A DNA stretch of 64,000 nucleotides from Rhabdornis inornatus (GCA_013397075.1 VWZS01000240.1:1549421-1613420); one strand, 5' to 3'; counted from the stretch's first letter, positions 35,130 to 47,912 are shown. Made by a program: numbers and translations. The notes: a model not told the origin generated them from the letters alone.

Positions 35130-35480
35130 TAAATAATGAAGTGCTACATTATAATAATTATTTCCATATTAACTGAATGCACAGCTGAGTCACCTGTATT
35201 AAACGCCTACACTTTGCTTAATGCCTTTAAATAGCATCTGATTTTTCTTCTTATTGCAACTATTCAACTAATATTCTGGCCCAGAGGAGGGTGCAGAGTT
35301 AACTTGTATAAGGCCAATGGCTTTCCAAGGAGAAGCACCCTATTTAATGCATTATATCTATGTAATTTAATTTTGATTGTGTAACGTATATATTTAAAAG
35401 GCTAAGAGTCTTTGCATCATGCATTGCAAAAAGGCACTAAACAGCTCTCATTTCACATAACAGCTGAGATGAAATGTCTA
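35130..35480. promoter_or_regulatory. Candidate conserved non-coding element
   Basis: Repeat-free block with homeobox-type TAAT words, an AP-1-like CTGAGTCAC near 35,185 and MEF2/TATA-like AT runs. Possible NKX2-1 enhancer; based on appearance only. Confidence 0.3.
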
Positions 35481-37871
35481 AAATGCTTTCTTTCCAAAAA
35501 AGTGGCTGTAACTTCAGAGTGAAAGATGCCAAAGCCTGTCTATGGATTAACATCAGTTAAAACATCAGAGTACAATATTTGCTTTAACAGGTAGTATTTT
35601 AAAATCTGGGATTTAGTATTCACTGTGTACATATATATAAACATGTACTATTGTTGAGGTCAGAGGCAATGCTTCCAAACTCAAAATCGCATTTTTAAAC
35701 AAGGATACATACTAGAGAATGCAGAAGGCAAAAAAAATATTTTGTCTAAAAAGCCATACTAAGCAAGACAGCACTTTTTCTGAACTTTCTGAATCCTAGC
35801 CATGTTTTCTTCAGACATTATTTATTATTTGTTCACTGTTGCTCTTCATGTTGTAACAACAAATAAGTAGTACTAAGACATTTTCTGCCCCTCAGTTGTA
35901 AATACCAGACCCAACCAAAAAGGGGCCACCTTTATTACAAAAGAGAATGGGGTTTGGCAATGGGATTAATTGGGAAGCGGGAATGCAAGGATTCACACTT
36001 AAAAAGGAAACTACCTTGTATCATTAGTTTGATTGCTTTTCGAAAAAAAAAAAAAAGAAAGAAACAAACAGTGTAAAAAACAATCCCAAACCACTTTCAA
36101 TAAGAATTGAAAACAGAAGTAAATGAAATTTCAAAGACTACTCTTAAGCTTCTCTGAAGTCTCCTTTGCATTTAATAAACTACTGCAATAGAGCATATGC
36201 CTTCAAATTATTTAATGCTTCTATTACAGGAGATATTCAAAACTGACCAGCAGGACAATTGTGCCATTCAAGTTCATGTTTCAATTAAACATCTGTGAAT
36301 GAGACACAGTTTGCTTGTAAAGACTGCAGTGTTCTTAACACGTTGGTAATTTTATGATCAGTGGCTAATGAAAAATCGCATTGCTGACCCCATTTTTCAG
36401 TAAATACAATGTCACTGCCTCAGTGCCGACTATGAGTATTAAAGTGGTCATAGAATTGTCTCTGACCTCATTGTTTCTTAAAGCAAATATATCCCAGGGA
36501 AAGGTCAAATGGTTTAAGTAAAAATATTTGAAGCCTTTTGATAGACAAAGTTGTAAAGGGAGTTACAGAAAGTTAATATTAGACTTTGGCTCAATAGCAG
36601 GATATACTGTGTGAGAAATTTTAAAAGAAAAAATTCAAGCACTTAATTTGTCATAATTTTCAACAGTAAAATTGCCTTCTGCTAATATTGAGAGAATCTG
36701 CTGTGCCGTGTACAACTGAAAAGAAAAACATTTGAAGAAAAAAAAAACATGAGCACAGAGCAGTCTATCAAACACTTCTATCTAGAAAATACTGGTACTT
36801 AATTCTGGTCTTCTTCATGCTCCTTGGCTGAGGATCAAATTCTTATTTGGACAAAACTCTCACAGCTGTCTTTCTCTAGATTTTTGCCTAAGCAGAAGTG
36901 ACAAGAATTTGCCATTTTGTACACCAGCCTGGTTTTCTGCACTCTCATACGAATTTAAGCCACTGGCTTCAGCTGAATTATTTTTGGTATACATTGTTGA
37001 ATGAGAAAGAGCTGATCCCTTGGATTATACATTTTATTTACATAATGTAAATGTAACTCTAAGTCTTTTCAAGAAATTACAGCTAATGAAGCCTAGGAAA
37101 TTTATTGATGGACTGGGGAAATCTTTCTGTCCTAATCTTCTCTTTTGTGTGTTACTTATTGTAATAGAATCAATAAAAACAACAGTACTGAGAAAGGAAG
37201 TAGAAGAAAGAAAACTACTTGGTGGCTAAGCACACAGGCACAAAGGCACAGAAAACAGCAGAACGGGGATGAAATATTCTCTACAGAGTGCTCCTAGTCA
37301 AAATGAAATGAATGAGCCAAATGAAATCCTGCTTCAACTTTTATATTAGTATAAAGAAAACTGATTTTTAAAGTGTGCTGCATTCAGTTATGAGAAAGAT
37401 TGAAGAAACATATATTTTAGAGTTAAAAGTAAACAAACAATAAATGAATGAATAAGTATTACACGGTAATCTATTTAGAAAATCTATCTAACCAGGCCTG
37501 GCCCTGAAACATGTTTTGGGAAAGAATTCCATAAATATGGTATTCAGCTGTAAGAACTGCAGGAATCAAATCGAATGGCTATGCCTGCAATTCTTTAACA
37601 CGAATATATTTAACTTCTATCTTTCTTAAGTAAAACAACTCTTTTCCATAACAAACTCTTTTTTTTTTTTTCTGGGAGAAATATATTTTTTAAGACCATG
37701 TGTGTCTAACTTTTAAGGTCTTAAAAAGATTTCTGATGCAACCTCATGAACAGATGCCTAAATAAGGGAGGGAAACAAAAATAAAATGCTGATAAAATAC
37801 AAACTCATCTATCATATTTGTAGTTATTAACAAGAAACATAAAGTACAGAAAGATGCTCCAAATCCTCTTT

Positions 37872-37930
37872 ATTTGGCCAACCAGTTCAATGGAACTACC
37901 TACACCAGAAGAGCAGAGTTTTGGCCAAAT
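37872..37930. mobile_element. Fossil palindromic (MITE-like) element
   Basis: ATTTGGCCAA (37,872-37,881) and its exact reverse complement TTGGCCAAAT (37,921-37,930) bound a 59-bp unit. The inner text TGGAACTACC and ACACCAG resembles the palindromic elements seen elsewhere in the window. Confidence 0.5.
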
Positions 37931-38454
37931 ATGGGTTCAGATTCACCTTTAAAAGGGGTAAATAGAAAGAGAAAATACTCTAGAGGAATGTTTCCTCCAG
38001 GAAGAGTGATTTATTGCAAAAGAAGAAACATAACAATTGAATCTGAAATACACCATTCTTATGGAATCAGCTGAAGTCAAAGAAGTTCAGGCACACTGTG
38101 TAAACTCACTTTTATGCTGTATTTGGCTGGGGGGAGCATGAGATATAGCTTTCTCTCAGACTTGACTGCAGGCAGAAAACATTCTGAAGAATCTTGTTTG
38201 ATCTCTGGTGGGTGAGTATCCACCTTGGGCTTTCTCCTTATGTATGGATCTACTGAGACGTGCTGCTGTTGAATTCAACGGAATTGAGCCCTAACTGTGA
38301 TTGGGATATGAGGACACATAATTAGCTGTGTTAGAAAACTGACCCTCAGTCTTTCATTAAGATGGAATTTTACTCTGTAAAATTTGAATTAGTAAAGACA
38401 TTTTAATCAGGAAAATAAAATAACCAAATGATTCTCCTCTGTTGTTATTTTTAC

Positions 38455-38600
38455 ACCGCAGTGAGACAATGGTAGGGAAACTCACTTTAGGTGATATCAC
38501 TTAATTAGGAAAAGCATCCTAATCAGATCCCCCTCCAATTGCAATAACTGTGGGGAGTCAAGTACATTTCTCTATCAAAGTAGGAAGCTGCACTGAAGTA
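38455..38600. promoter_or_regulatory. Candidate conserved non-coding element
   Basis: Contains TCACTTAATTAGG, CCTAATCAGATCCC and TCAAGTAC (an NK2-type site) within about 100 bp. The density of homeobox-type motifs is high for chance. Conservation untested. Confidence 0.35.
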
Positions 38601-39190
38601 TAGGTATTGATAATTTAAACTGTGATACAAGAGCAATAGAAGAGAAGGCACAAACACTAAAAAAGCAATCTCCTATTTTCTATACCCCAATTTCAGGACT
38701 GCTTCTAAAAGATACATGCTACACCTCTTATGACATTTCTGCACCTCCTCTTACTAAAATAATGGCAGGATCAGTACTTCCATATCCAAGACTCAATGGC
38801 ATGGCACATTGACTGTTCTCATTGGTGATTCAGCATGAGTAACCGAGACCACTTCACCCCTTGCATTTTCCTGATCTTTCCATCCATCTTACTTAGCATT
38901 ACACATTATATACAGGAAACTTGGAGCCTGTTATGGCCATAGCGAATCTCTTCCTGGAAGGTTCCTGTGGTTAGCAGCTATATTGCCTGGTACTTTTGAA
39001 AGCACAGTAACGCCACATCCTCTGATTCAGTTAAGGCAACTGTGGATTAACAGTACAGTTAAGCCTTCTGTATTTATAAGTATGCTTACAGTTTCCCTCT
39101 CTACATTTATGTCCAATACTATGAGTGCCTATGAATGATAGAATTTTACACCATTCAGTTTTTTGTATAGGAAAAGTGGCTTTGGCTTAC

Positions 39191-39280
39191 TGGGCCTGAT
39201 ACTCTGCCTTCTGCACCACACTAATGCAAAGCCTAGGAACTCCAGAAATCCCTTTCAGTTTCAGAGTAAATCTTAGGGTT
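39191..39280. mobile_element. Fossil palindromic (MITE-like) element
   Basis: Begins TGGGCCTGATACTCTGCCTT, then CACCACACTAATGCAAA and GGAACTCCAG. This is a decayed match to the GGGCCxGATTCT...ACACCAGTGTAAATC type of palindromic repeat known from archosaurs and turtles. Only the left half is readable. Confidence 0.45.
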
Positions 39281-42200
39281 TATTTCAGTGAATCAGGTTT
39301 TCAGTGAGGCACCTCCTCCCTAACAACAAGTAGCCATGCATAAAAAAAGCCATAAAGAAGGTAAAGGGAAATAAATGCGAAAGTACTACCAATTACATGC
39401 AATTAGTTGCATTGCCAACACCAATCATTGAAAAGTTACAAAACAGGCTTTAAGATAACAATTTTTAACACATGTGTAGAACTCTGTTTATGCACTTACT
39501 AAATTTGAGTGTTTGGTTTCCCCCAGAGTTTTCCTAAGCAAACAGCTGTTAGCAACTTCAGCACTAATTTAGGGGAAAAAAAATCAATGCTTATATATCG
39601 ACTACACAGTATATAGCAGATTTTAAGAAAAGTTTTTGATAAAATTAATCATCAAAGACTATGAAATTAAACTGTCCTGGCATAAGATGGTAGGTTTTCT
39701 GCTTTGAGGACAGGAAAAATGTCCAGGTTTTACCATCTTGATGAAAAATATGGAAGTAGGTTACCAGCACATTTTAGCTAAACTCTGTCCAGAATACTTA
39801 CAAATGATAAAAAAATGGGGATGTCATGAGTAAAGAGAGACTATTGCTGATACTCAAGCTTTTCAAAACTAGAGCTGATTATGGAGAATTTTAGAAAGAT
39901 CTCAAGATCTCACATTGAGTAAGTGGCCACTAAAATTACTATTGAACCTAATGTTGACGTATGCAAAGTAACAAACCTGAAGAAAAACAACCTCTTTACA
40001 TACAGCTCTACATATGCAAAGATAGGCTCTAATTAACCAGTGGTGCTGGAAGGAGCTTTTGGCAATCTTTTCATATAGTCCTCTGAAAATATCAGCTCCA
40101 TGGTCAGTAATGACATACGTGGAACATGACATGTTAGAAATTACTGGTGGAGACAGAGAAGAAAATAGAAAGTATCTCCGTGTCAATGAACAAATTCGTA
40201 CTGCAGCAACATATTAGACTATAGCCCTACAGTGAAGCCACCACAAAGGAATATAAGGTTACAATGGATTGAGGAAATAATTAAAAAAAAAGAAAACCAC
40301 ATCAGAATTATCAGCAGGATAACATAGTTTCTTACCAAGTCTCAGTTTATTACACTAAGACTATTCAGCTCGGAAATAAAGACCTGTAAAGAATGACATG
40401 AGGAAGGTGAGTAAGGAAGAACAAGAGGACATCTAGTGAAAGGATGAAGTAGTAGGTTTAAAAGTAACAAAAATAAATACTGCATAATCTTTTTGTGAAA
40501 TTCATTGATGCAGGGTTTTATAGAGCCAGAAGTGCAAGGGGGTTAAAATGCCATAGACAAATTTATGGAAAGGAACTCTTCATGTGGTTACTAGCCACAA
40601 CTTGACCTCAGTGCAAGTTTCTGCTCAGGAAATCATTAAACCATTGATTTCTTAGATGTCTAAGGGAAAAACCCAGTAGTATCATGCTGTATTTCCCCTA
40701 TCTATTAGATTCTGAGAGTTTGCCATTGAACACTGTCACACACTGCATCCTTCATCATTTAGATCCGATCCAACAAAGCTATTCTCTGGTTATGTTCATA
40801 TGAGAATTTCCTGAAGAAATGAGAAACGGTATTTTCATATAGACACATGATTCCAGGAAAGAGAAATTTTGAATAGACCTAAATATTAGGAGTTTCCTCA
40901 TAACATCACAAGCTGTGAAAATGTCCATGTGATGACCTGGAGAATCTGTATATAATGAAAAATTCCAATTAATTTTATTAAACCCCTATGCCATTGTTTT
41001 ATCTTAAAAGCTTCCGAATTGGCTATTTTTCATTATGGCTCTGCTATGTATCCAACTAATGAGAAACAATCAAAACTAATTTTCAAGAAATGGAATGGCT
41101 GAAACCACTTATTTCCAGTCTTTCTGAAGGATTTGAAAGAGAAGAGAAGCTAGCAGGACTGCTTTTAAACCATACAGTTTGAAAGACTGCAGGGTCACTC
41201 AAAGGTAACTTGCAGACAGACAAAGGATGCTGGGGCAGAACAGATGGGCATACTTCCAAAGCAGAATGGTTCTGTTTAACTGCAAGATCAGATGAAAAAA
41301 AAAAAGTGAAACAGCTATACAGAAGGAAAATTCTGCAATTCAGGGAAAAGTTTATCATAGCAGGATAGGAAAGACAAAGATTTCTGCAGAGGCACTTTTA
41401 TCTGAATGTGGAGGACAAACTAGACGGAGGACATAAAGAAACACCAAAAAAGTTTGTTATTGTTGTCTGTCCAGGTACAGAGTGACCGATTTCAAAATCT
41501 TCACAAACTTTGTGTTGTCTTACTGCTACATATGCCGAGTAAGTGATAAACTGGAGATGGGGAAGTTGGAGCTTGAGGTACTGACTTAAATGAGAAGCCT
41601 GGTAAGCCAAAGCAGCTCTTGCTGGCTTATGGCAGGTGGCCATCAAGAACCCATTTTTGTAAAGGGATTAAAGATGAAAAGCGATGCCTAGGATACATGT
41701 CAAAGATGTCAAGGAAAGAAGCAGTGCTGCAGACTACTCAGATTGAGGAAAGCTTAACAGCAAACTGATCCACAAGGCTAGGACCCAACCATGGAGTGTG
41801 TAATGGGATGAGCTTTACTAGGACTGACTTAGAATCACCGAAATAAATAATTGAACAGGGGAGAGCAGAAAGCTCGGATGACTGAAATTTGACTGCCTGT
41901 TTGTGTGCAGTCTGACACACTGCAGTGCTGATCTCCTCTAGCCTACAGAAAGAAAGAGAAAATCCAAGCCTCTACTGACTGTTCCTATAGTCCTCTTGGG
42001 TGTGCATGGCCAAATGCTAGAGCTCCCTTCCTTCTGGCTTCCACTAGGCATGGAGTGACTGCTGTAGAGCATTCACTTTGCTCATGCTCACTGGACATCT
42101 GCACTTTGAAGTTAATGCAGGAAAAAACTCCCTTTGCAGACCCTCTGCTCTACAATGAATTTTACCTTGGGGTAAACAAATGTGGTTTTATTGCTCTAAC

Positions 42201-42819
42201 ATTTCAAGTGATGTTCTGTGGCATGTATACTATCCATACATTTTACTTGTAGCATGTACTGAATAACTGATGCTTTGGGGGAAAGATCTACAACTCAATC
42301 CAAATCTGCTACTCCGACTGACCAGTTTTTTTTAAAATCAGCTTTTCTAATCTGAAGCATCTTCTGAATAAGCTGATGCTCTAGAATATCTTTGAAGCTT
42401 AATTTCTAAACAGACCATTATTTCCACATGGTCATGTACAGGGGCAGCTTAGTTTGCTCCTCTGTTTATTCTAGGTAAATAATAGGTATTCATTACATGT
42501 TCATGCTGTATCAGTGATGGTCTAAGGTTGCGAGAGCTGACAGACCTGGGAGAAGCAGAGACCTTCCAAGCACAAAACCTTGAATTGTCTGTATTTTTCT
42601 AAATAGTGGGTTTTATCAAAGACTTTAACTCTGCAAATCTCACTTCACATATCACAAACCTGCACACTGTTACTTTTATAAAGTAACACTGCCTAGATAA
42701 ATCTCCTATTTTTATGCTCGTTTTCACTGTCAGAAAAAGATGAAACCATAAATAGTATTTTAGATCTATGCTAATCTCAGTAAATATATTTACTTCATTT
42801 TATGAAGTTAGTAGAAAGT

Positions 42820-43060
42820 CTTTATTTGATTTTATCTAATTATCACATAAATGCAGGAACATTAAGTGGGCTGATGTCAGCAATCAGGACTGCTTGTTAC
42901 ACAACATCAGTAACAGGGGCTCAGGTATGAAACAACTGTAATTATAGGTATTTAGCCAAAATGTATGTCAGTTCTAACTGATTAGGTGTGTAATTCTTTA
43001 TAAGCAATTGAAATACTTTATAAATAAAAATTGCAAACTTAGCAACTAACAATATAGACA
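42820..43060. promoter_or_regulatory. Candidate conserved non-coding element
   Basis: Repeat-free AT-rich block with CTAATTATC, CATTAAGTGGG (NK2-type), paired GATGTCAGCAATCAG / ACATCAGTAAC words and CTGATTAGG. Enhancer-like by eye. Confidence 0.3.
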
Positions 43061-45689
43061 TAATATAGAAGTTTGATTGATTGTACAATGATACTTAATT
43101 CTCTATGTTTTTCTTTACTTTTGCTGATTGTTGCAAGCTTCTTCCTTCTTAGAATTCCTTCATTGGATATTTTTGTCCTCCTCTTTTTTTTCTCTTAGTT
43201 TGTTTGGTTTGAGATTAACATAATGGTTAAAGAAAGATAACTCTACATAAGGTTCAGAATACATCTATCTTACATGTCCACTAAAACTTGATTCTACCAT
43301 GGCAGACACAAAAAAGTCTCTCAAAAATATTTCATCATGGTTTCATCAAGCTTGATGGTACAATTAGACAGTACTTTTCACTGGAACTAATCAGCACATG
43401 CATCATTCTGTCAAGTGTTGTGTTGCTGGGGCATTTATCCGTTCAGCACCAAGTTGTGGCTATTGCAGCTTGTCATGGTGAAAACCAACCCTTACCAATA
43501 TTTGAGTGATTCTTCTTTTGCTTATATCAACTGTTGCTTTAAAATAAGGGACACAAAACTATACACAAGGTGCAATGAGTTTTAGGCTGCACCAGAGTGA
43601 CACAGGTGTACTTGTGTACTATCAAATACTGACATCCATAAAAACCAGACATACCATCAGCTATGAAGTTGCATTAACTGAGCTACAGAAAAGTGCTTTC
43701 CTCTGGAAGGCACGTGAATAACCTGTTTTGGTTAATGCCAGCTATGCCACATTTCATAAACCCCACCGAATTATTGCATGTCACATAGTCCTCCAAACAA
43801 GAGTCCTGCAGCAGGTCTCTGCAAGTACCTATTTTGCACCATACATAAAAACCTCAAACATAAAGCCCAGTTTGCTGTACTTTCGGTTATTTCTGCATGA
43901 GCAGTAGAGCAGGTTTTTACTTTCAGCAGCTTTGACTGGTGAAGCATGTAACTGCTGTTCACTTGCAATAGTCTACCTAACATTACACTAAGAAGAATGA
44001 ATTAAAACAGCTGCAGTCTGTGACCATAGAGAATATCACTAATTTGTACTTAATTTATAATTAAGCAGAGTATGAAAATCATAATCACACACTGCTCCTC
44101 CACATCATCCTTTACTATCATCTGCCCACAAAGAAAGGACTTTTCAGCCAGACTGGTAGGTTTGGTTCTTTATATTTGTTTAAAACTTGTCTAAAATATT
44201 TATTTTAGGGTTAAGACAGGTAGGGATATATGCAGGTGCTGAAAGTTTGATGTCAGATGCTACTGGCACAGCCAAAATTGAACAACACAGACCATTCATA
44301 TGAAAGTATTAAGTTGCCTGACCTAAAGAGAGCTGTCACAAATTTAAGTATGACAAAAAAGCATGACTCACTGCTATGTGCAGCTCCAAAAAGCCCTTAC
44401 TAGAGGAAAACATGTGACTTTGCACTTGCTAAAGCAGGGCCACTACAGTTTACAGCTGCTGTCAGTCCTCAAAGCTCTTGCTCTTCACAAACAACAGTAC
44501 TTTATGCATGAAGACTGTCTCAAGAGCAAGACAGAGAAGCACTGAGGGAACCATATTCCATTGAAATGTGCTATTTTATCAGTTCACTTCAGAGGAAATG
44601 TTCTGCTTTATCATTTACAGGATGTCTCTTAAGCACATGAAATAGCAGGAGCTGGGATTGCAGGAGGATGGATAGTGCTGCCCAGACTGTACATGCATCC
44701 AACAGCTCCCTGCTCCCAGCATTCCCCTCCTTCCCCATCATTCAGCTTTAATTTCCTGCTGTTACTAGTCCTCCTCCCTCATACCATGATCTTAGCACCA
44801 CTTGTGTCGCCAGGACAGTGCTAAAGACCTGATACCAGGCTTTGAGGAAAAGGAGAAAGGAAAAGAATATGTGGATTGAGAAAAGCCGACAGAAGAGGCA
44901 TCAGATGTGTAGAATTCTGCATTGCCTTCCTTTACAGCAGGCTTTGTTGTTCCTCTTGAGGGCATATATTTTCACAGGGGCACAGCCTGAGGTACCCATT
45001 CACCATCTTTTCAGGAAGCCACAGTGAAAATCTTCTCTCCATCAGTTGTGTTGACACTGGACTTCACCCTTTCATTGCTGGCTGGAAAGGAGGCCGAAAC
45101 AGACTGTTGTGAGCATGGACTGACGAACAGGCATGAGATACACTGCATACCCAAGTAAAAACCTCGCAGGTGTATTAAGGGGAGTTTAATTATGTTACAA
45201 CTAAGTTTTCTCTCTCCCCTGTTTTTAAATGCCATCAAATAGGAAGAGATTAATGGATTAGAAGTATCCTGGTCAACCTTATAAATGGTCTGGTTGGCAA
45301 ACCATGTAGCTACAGTAACAAGATGCCTTTCTCAGAGCCCAAAGGTTCACAGCAGGATTCTGTCCTGGCACCTCCAGGTGCAGGGTAGTACAGAGCTGAA
45401 TGAAGGGAAATTCGTGTGACTGCACACATCCTCCCAGCAGCTCAGACTAAAAGTGAGTGTCCCAGACTGAACTAGAATGACCTTTAGGCTCCTCCAGTGC
45501 TCTCGTCTAGCCCTGGACAGTGCTTCAAGCCCACACTGCACACTCAGTTAAGTTAAGTGGTAAGGGTATGTTGGGAGGGGACACTCTGTGCAGGACACTA
45601 GAAGTTAGGGGCTCTGTTAATCAGCTTGATCAGCTCAGAGATGGCTGGAACCCCTACACATGCCCCTCAGCCGCCTCGAGGCTTGGTCA

Positions 45690-46030
45690 TGGTGCCCCAA
45701 AGGCAGTGGCCTTTGGTGGAGGTAGCAAATTGTTCACTGTGAGGTGCTGCTCTGCCAGAGACAGGGACACGGCGACCTGCAGGTATGTGCCCTGCCTCAG
45801 GCAGCAAAATGGCTGCTGCGTGGTCCTGGTCTGCCCGAGGCAGGCCCGTGGCAGCCGAAAGAGGCCCTGCGGCGAGCGAATGGCACCCACGCGGGGGAAA
45901 TGAAATGGGGGCCGCGAGGTGTTGCCCTGGCTCAGCCGTCTGAATGGCGCCTGTCGGCCGCACTAAGGTGATAACGCCGGGCCCGCTCCTCCGCGGGTGG
46001 TACCGCGGTCGGAGCACCGCACAGGGCTGC
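45690..46030. repeat. Degenerate GC-rich tandem repeat at an isolated CpG island
   Basis: About four diverged copies of a roughly 40-90-bp motif of the form GGTGCTGC-CTG-C-AGGCAG followed by AATGGC (AATGGC at 45,808, 45,879 and 45,943). CpG-rich, in sharp contrast to the AT-rich flanks. Open frames on both strands are artefacts. Confidence 0.45.
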
Positions 46031-46074
46031 TGGGCTGCCCGCCCCCCCGGCTGTGCTCTCCGTTTCTGCGGTTA

Positions 46075-46191
46075 AAAAATAAAATGAAATGAAATAAAAT
46101 GAAATATAAAATGAAATAAAATATAAAATATAAAATATAAAATATAAAATATAAAATATAAAATATAAAATATAAAATATAAAATGAAATG
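46075..46191. repeat. (TAAAA/ATAAAAT)n A/T-rich array at gap edge
   Basis: Alternating AAAATGAAAT and AAAATATAAAATATA units, ending at the assembly gap. The seven-base unit ATAAAAT is regular over its second half. Confidence 0.9.
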
Positions 46192-46528
46192 NNNNNNNNN
46201 NNNNNNNNNNNNNNNNNNNNNNNNNNNNNNNNNNNNNNNNNNNNNNNNNNNNNNNNNNNNNNNNNNNNNNNNNNNNNNNNNNNNNNNNNNNNNNNNNNNN
46301 NNNNNNNNNNNNNNNNNNNNNNNNNNNNNNNNNNNNNNNNNNNNNNNNNNNNNNNNNNNNNNNNNNNNNNNNNNNNNNNNNNNNNNNNNNNNNNNNNNNN
46401 NNNNNNNNNNNNNNNNNNNNNNNNNNNNNNNNNNNNNNNNNNNNNNNNNNNNNNNNNNNNNNNNNNNNNNNNNNNNNNNNNNNNNNNNNNNNNNNNNNNN
46501 NNNNNNNNNNNNNNNNNNNNNNNNNNNN
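46192..46528. other. Assembly gap (337 N)
   Basis: Undetermined bases between an A/T array and a GC-rich minisatellite. Both are hard to assemble, so the true length is uncertain. Confidence 0.98.
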
Positions 46529-46846
46529 AAGCCCGGCGCTGCATCCCGCACCAAGCCCGGCGCTGCATCCCGCCCCAAAGCCCGGCGCTGCATCCCGCGC
46601 CAAAAGCCGGTGCTGCATCCCGCACCAAGCCCGGCGCTGCATCCCGCACCAAGCCCGGCGCTGCATCCCGCCCCAAAGCCCGGCGCTGCATCCCGCACCA
46701 AGCCCGGCGCTGCATCCCGCACCAAGCCCGGCGCTGCATCCCGCCCCAAAGCCCGGCGCTGCATCCCGCACCAAGCCCGGCGCTGCATCCCGCCCCAAAG
46801 CCCGGCGCTGCATCCCGCACCAAAGTCCGGCGCTGCATCCCGCTCC
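46529..46846. repeat. 24/25-bp GC-rich minisatellite, 13 copies
   Basis: Thirteen head-to-tail units of AAGCCCGGCGCTGCATCCCG plus a four-base variable tail (CACC, CCCC, CGCC or CTCC). Unit lengths are 24 or 25 bp and sum to 318 bp. Units with CACC and CCCC tails alternate in a loose higher-order pattern. The first copy abuts the gap, so the array may be longer. It creates long artefactual open frames rich in GAGCSAGL-like text on the minus strand. Confidence 0.95.
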
Positions 46847-46990
46847 TCCCGCTCCCAGCCGAGGCCGCGGCCGGGCCGGGGCTCCGTGCCCCCAAGGCGG
46901 GAGCACCTGGCGCTGCTCCCGCAGTCGGCTGCCGCCCTCCTCCTCCCCCCTAAACATCCCGCTCTCCGGAGTTGCAGATCCCTTCCTTTT
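46847..46990. promoter_or_regulatory. CpG-rich tail of the 45.7-47.0 kb island
   Basis: CpG-dense unique DNA directly after the minisatellite, with an abrupt change to AT-rich, conserved-looking DNA at about 46,980. A promoter for a non-coding transcript is possible but unproven. Confidence 0.35.
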
Positions 46991-47019
46991 TTAAGCCGTG
47001 TCCTACTTTGTTTGGCAGG

Positions 47020-47760
47020 TGAACAAGCCTGAAAATGGATATTACAGCTTTTTATGATATAATATCTCTCTAATTGGTGCTTCATAGGGCCGTGTCTGAA
47101 TTCTTTTCAATTAAGCCCTAAACTACAGTAACTGTTTCTCTCGGTACATGCTGGAAAAGCCATTCACGAGAGAGGCGACTGGTACTGCACAATTTCAAAG
47201 TACCTTTAATGTGTCAAAAATGTTTTGTGAAGAAAGCAACACTGTAAATGCAATCACCTACATTGGTGTCCCCATTGTTAAGCGTGAGCCAAAGTATTGC
47301 TAATTGTCCTGCGTTTTAGCTGGGTTTTTAGAGCATTATGTAGTAAGTACACCGAAGGGTCAATTTGTGAAGTGAAATACTTAGCATGCAAAGCGTAATA
47401 CAAGATGCTGTGTAATACTTGACCTCTCAGCATAATAAATGTAGCAGTGAAACGCTGTGCATTCAGGATTCGCTGAATAGAGCCTCCGCAGAGGAACAAA
47501 ACCAGAAAATGTTCTCTTCATTCCTCTTTTTTTTTTTTTCACTAAGCGAAAATTATTCTTTATAATGGCCATTGCAGCAATTAGCCAGCATTTGGGGAGA
47601 ATAAATGTGCAGAAATAGCAATTTCTTATTTTAAATGAGATTTTTGTATGGAGCCTGCAAATTACTTGGAGGTATATGAATAATTGTTGCCTTAGTTTTA
47701 TGCTACAGAATAGGGTGTGGGTGGGTATAAAGATTTCCTATTTGCAGTTAAATGTTTAGA
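47020..47760. promoter_or_regulatory. Candidate conserved non-coding element
   Basis: Over 700 bp of repeat-poor AT-rich DNA beside the CpG island, with CTCTAATTGG, TTTCAATTAAGCCC, GCAATTAGCCAGC and AAATTACTTGG words. Only one T run (47,528) interrupts it. The appearance is of a long developmental enhancer. Confidence 0.4.
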
Positions 47761-47887
47761 CATTTTTTTATTTTAATTTCACTCTCAGTCTGTCTCGATT
47801 GACCCTGCTTTCCCCACTGATCATTTCATGTATGCCAGGAAGCAAGTACTCAGATGATGGAAGCTTTCCAATTACAGCTTTATAGTT

Positions 47888-47912
47888 TGTGTGTGTGTGT
47901 ATGTGTGTGTTG
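47888..47912. repeat. (GT)n microsatellite
   Basis: Short interrupted GT repeat. Confidence 0.8.

Larger units (their letters stand above)
27330..45540. other. Gene desert, left part
   Basis: About 18 kb of AT-rich DNA with no frame above about 100 codons and no recognisable exon. It contains an LTR-like element (about 31.07-31.38 kb), two fossil palindromic elements and several TAAT-rich blocks listed separately. The rest looks like unremarkable unique intergenic DNA. Confidence 0.65.

Noticed and set aside
43540..43640. Possible repeat fragment (text like ACACAAAACTATACACAAGG)
   Set aside because: It resembles a dispersed avian repeat only over a few words. Neither boundaries nor family could be supported.
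45932..47085. Frames of 250-340 codons on both strands over the minisatellite
   Set aside because: They are made of undetermined bases, A/T-array text and 24/25-bp repeat text. Three frames are open at once, so they are artefacts.
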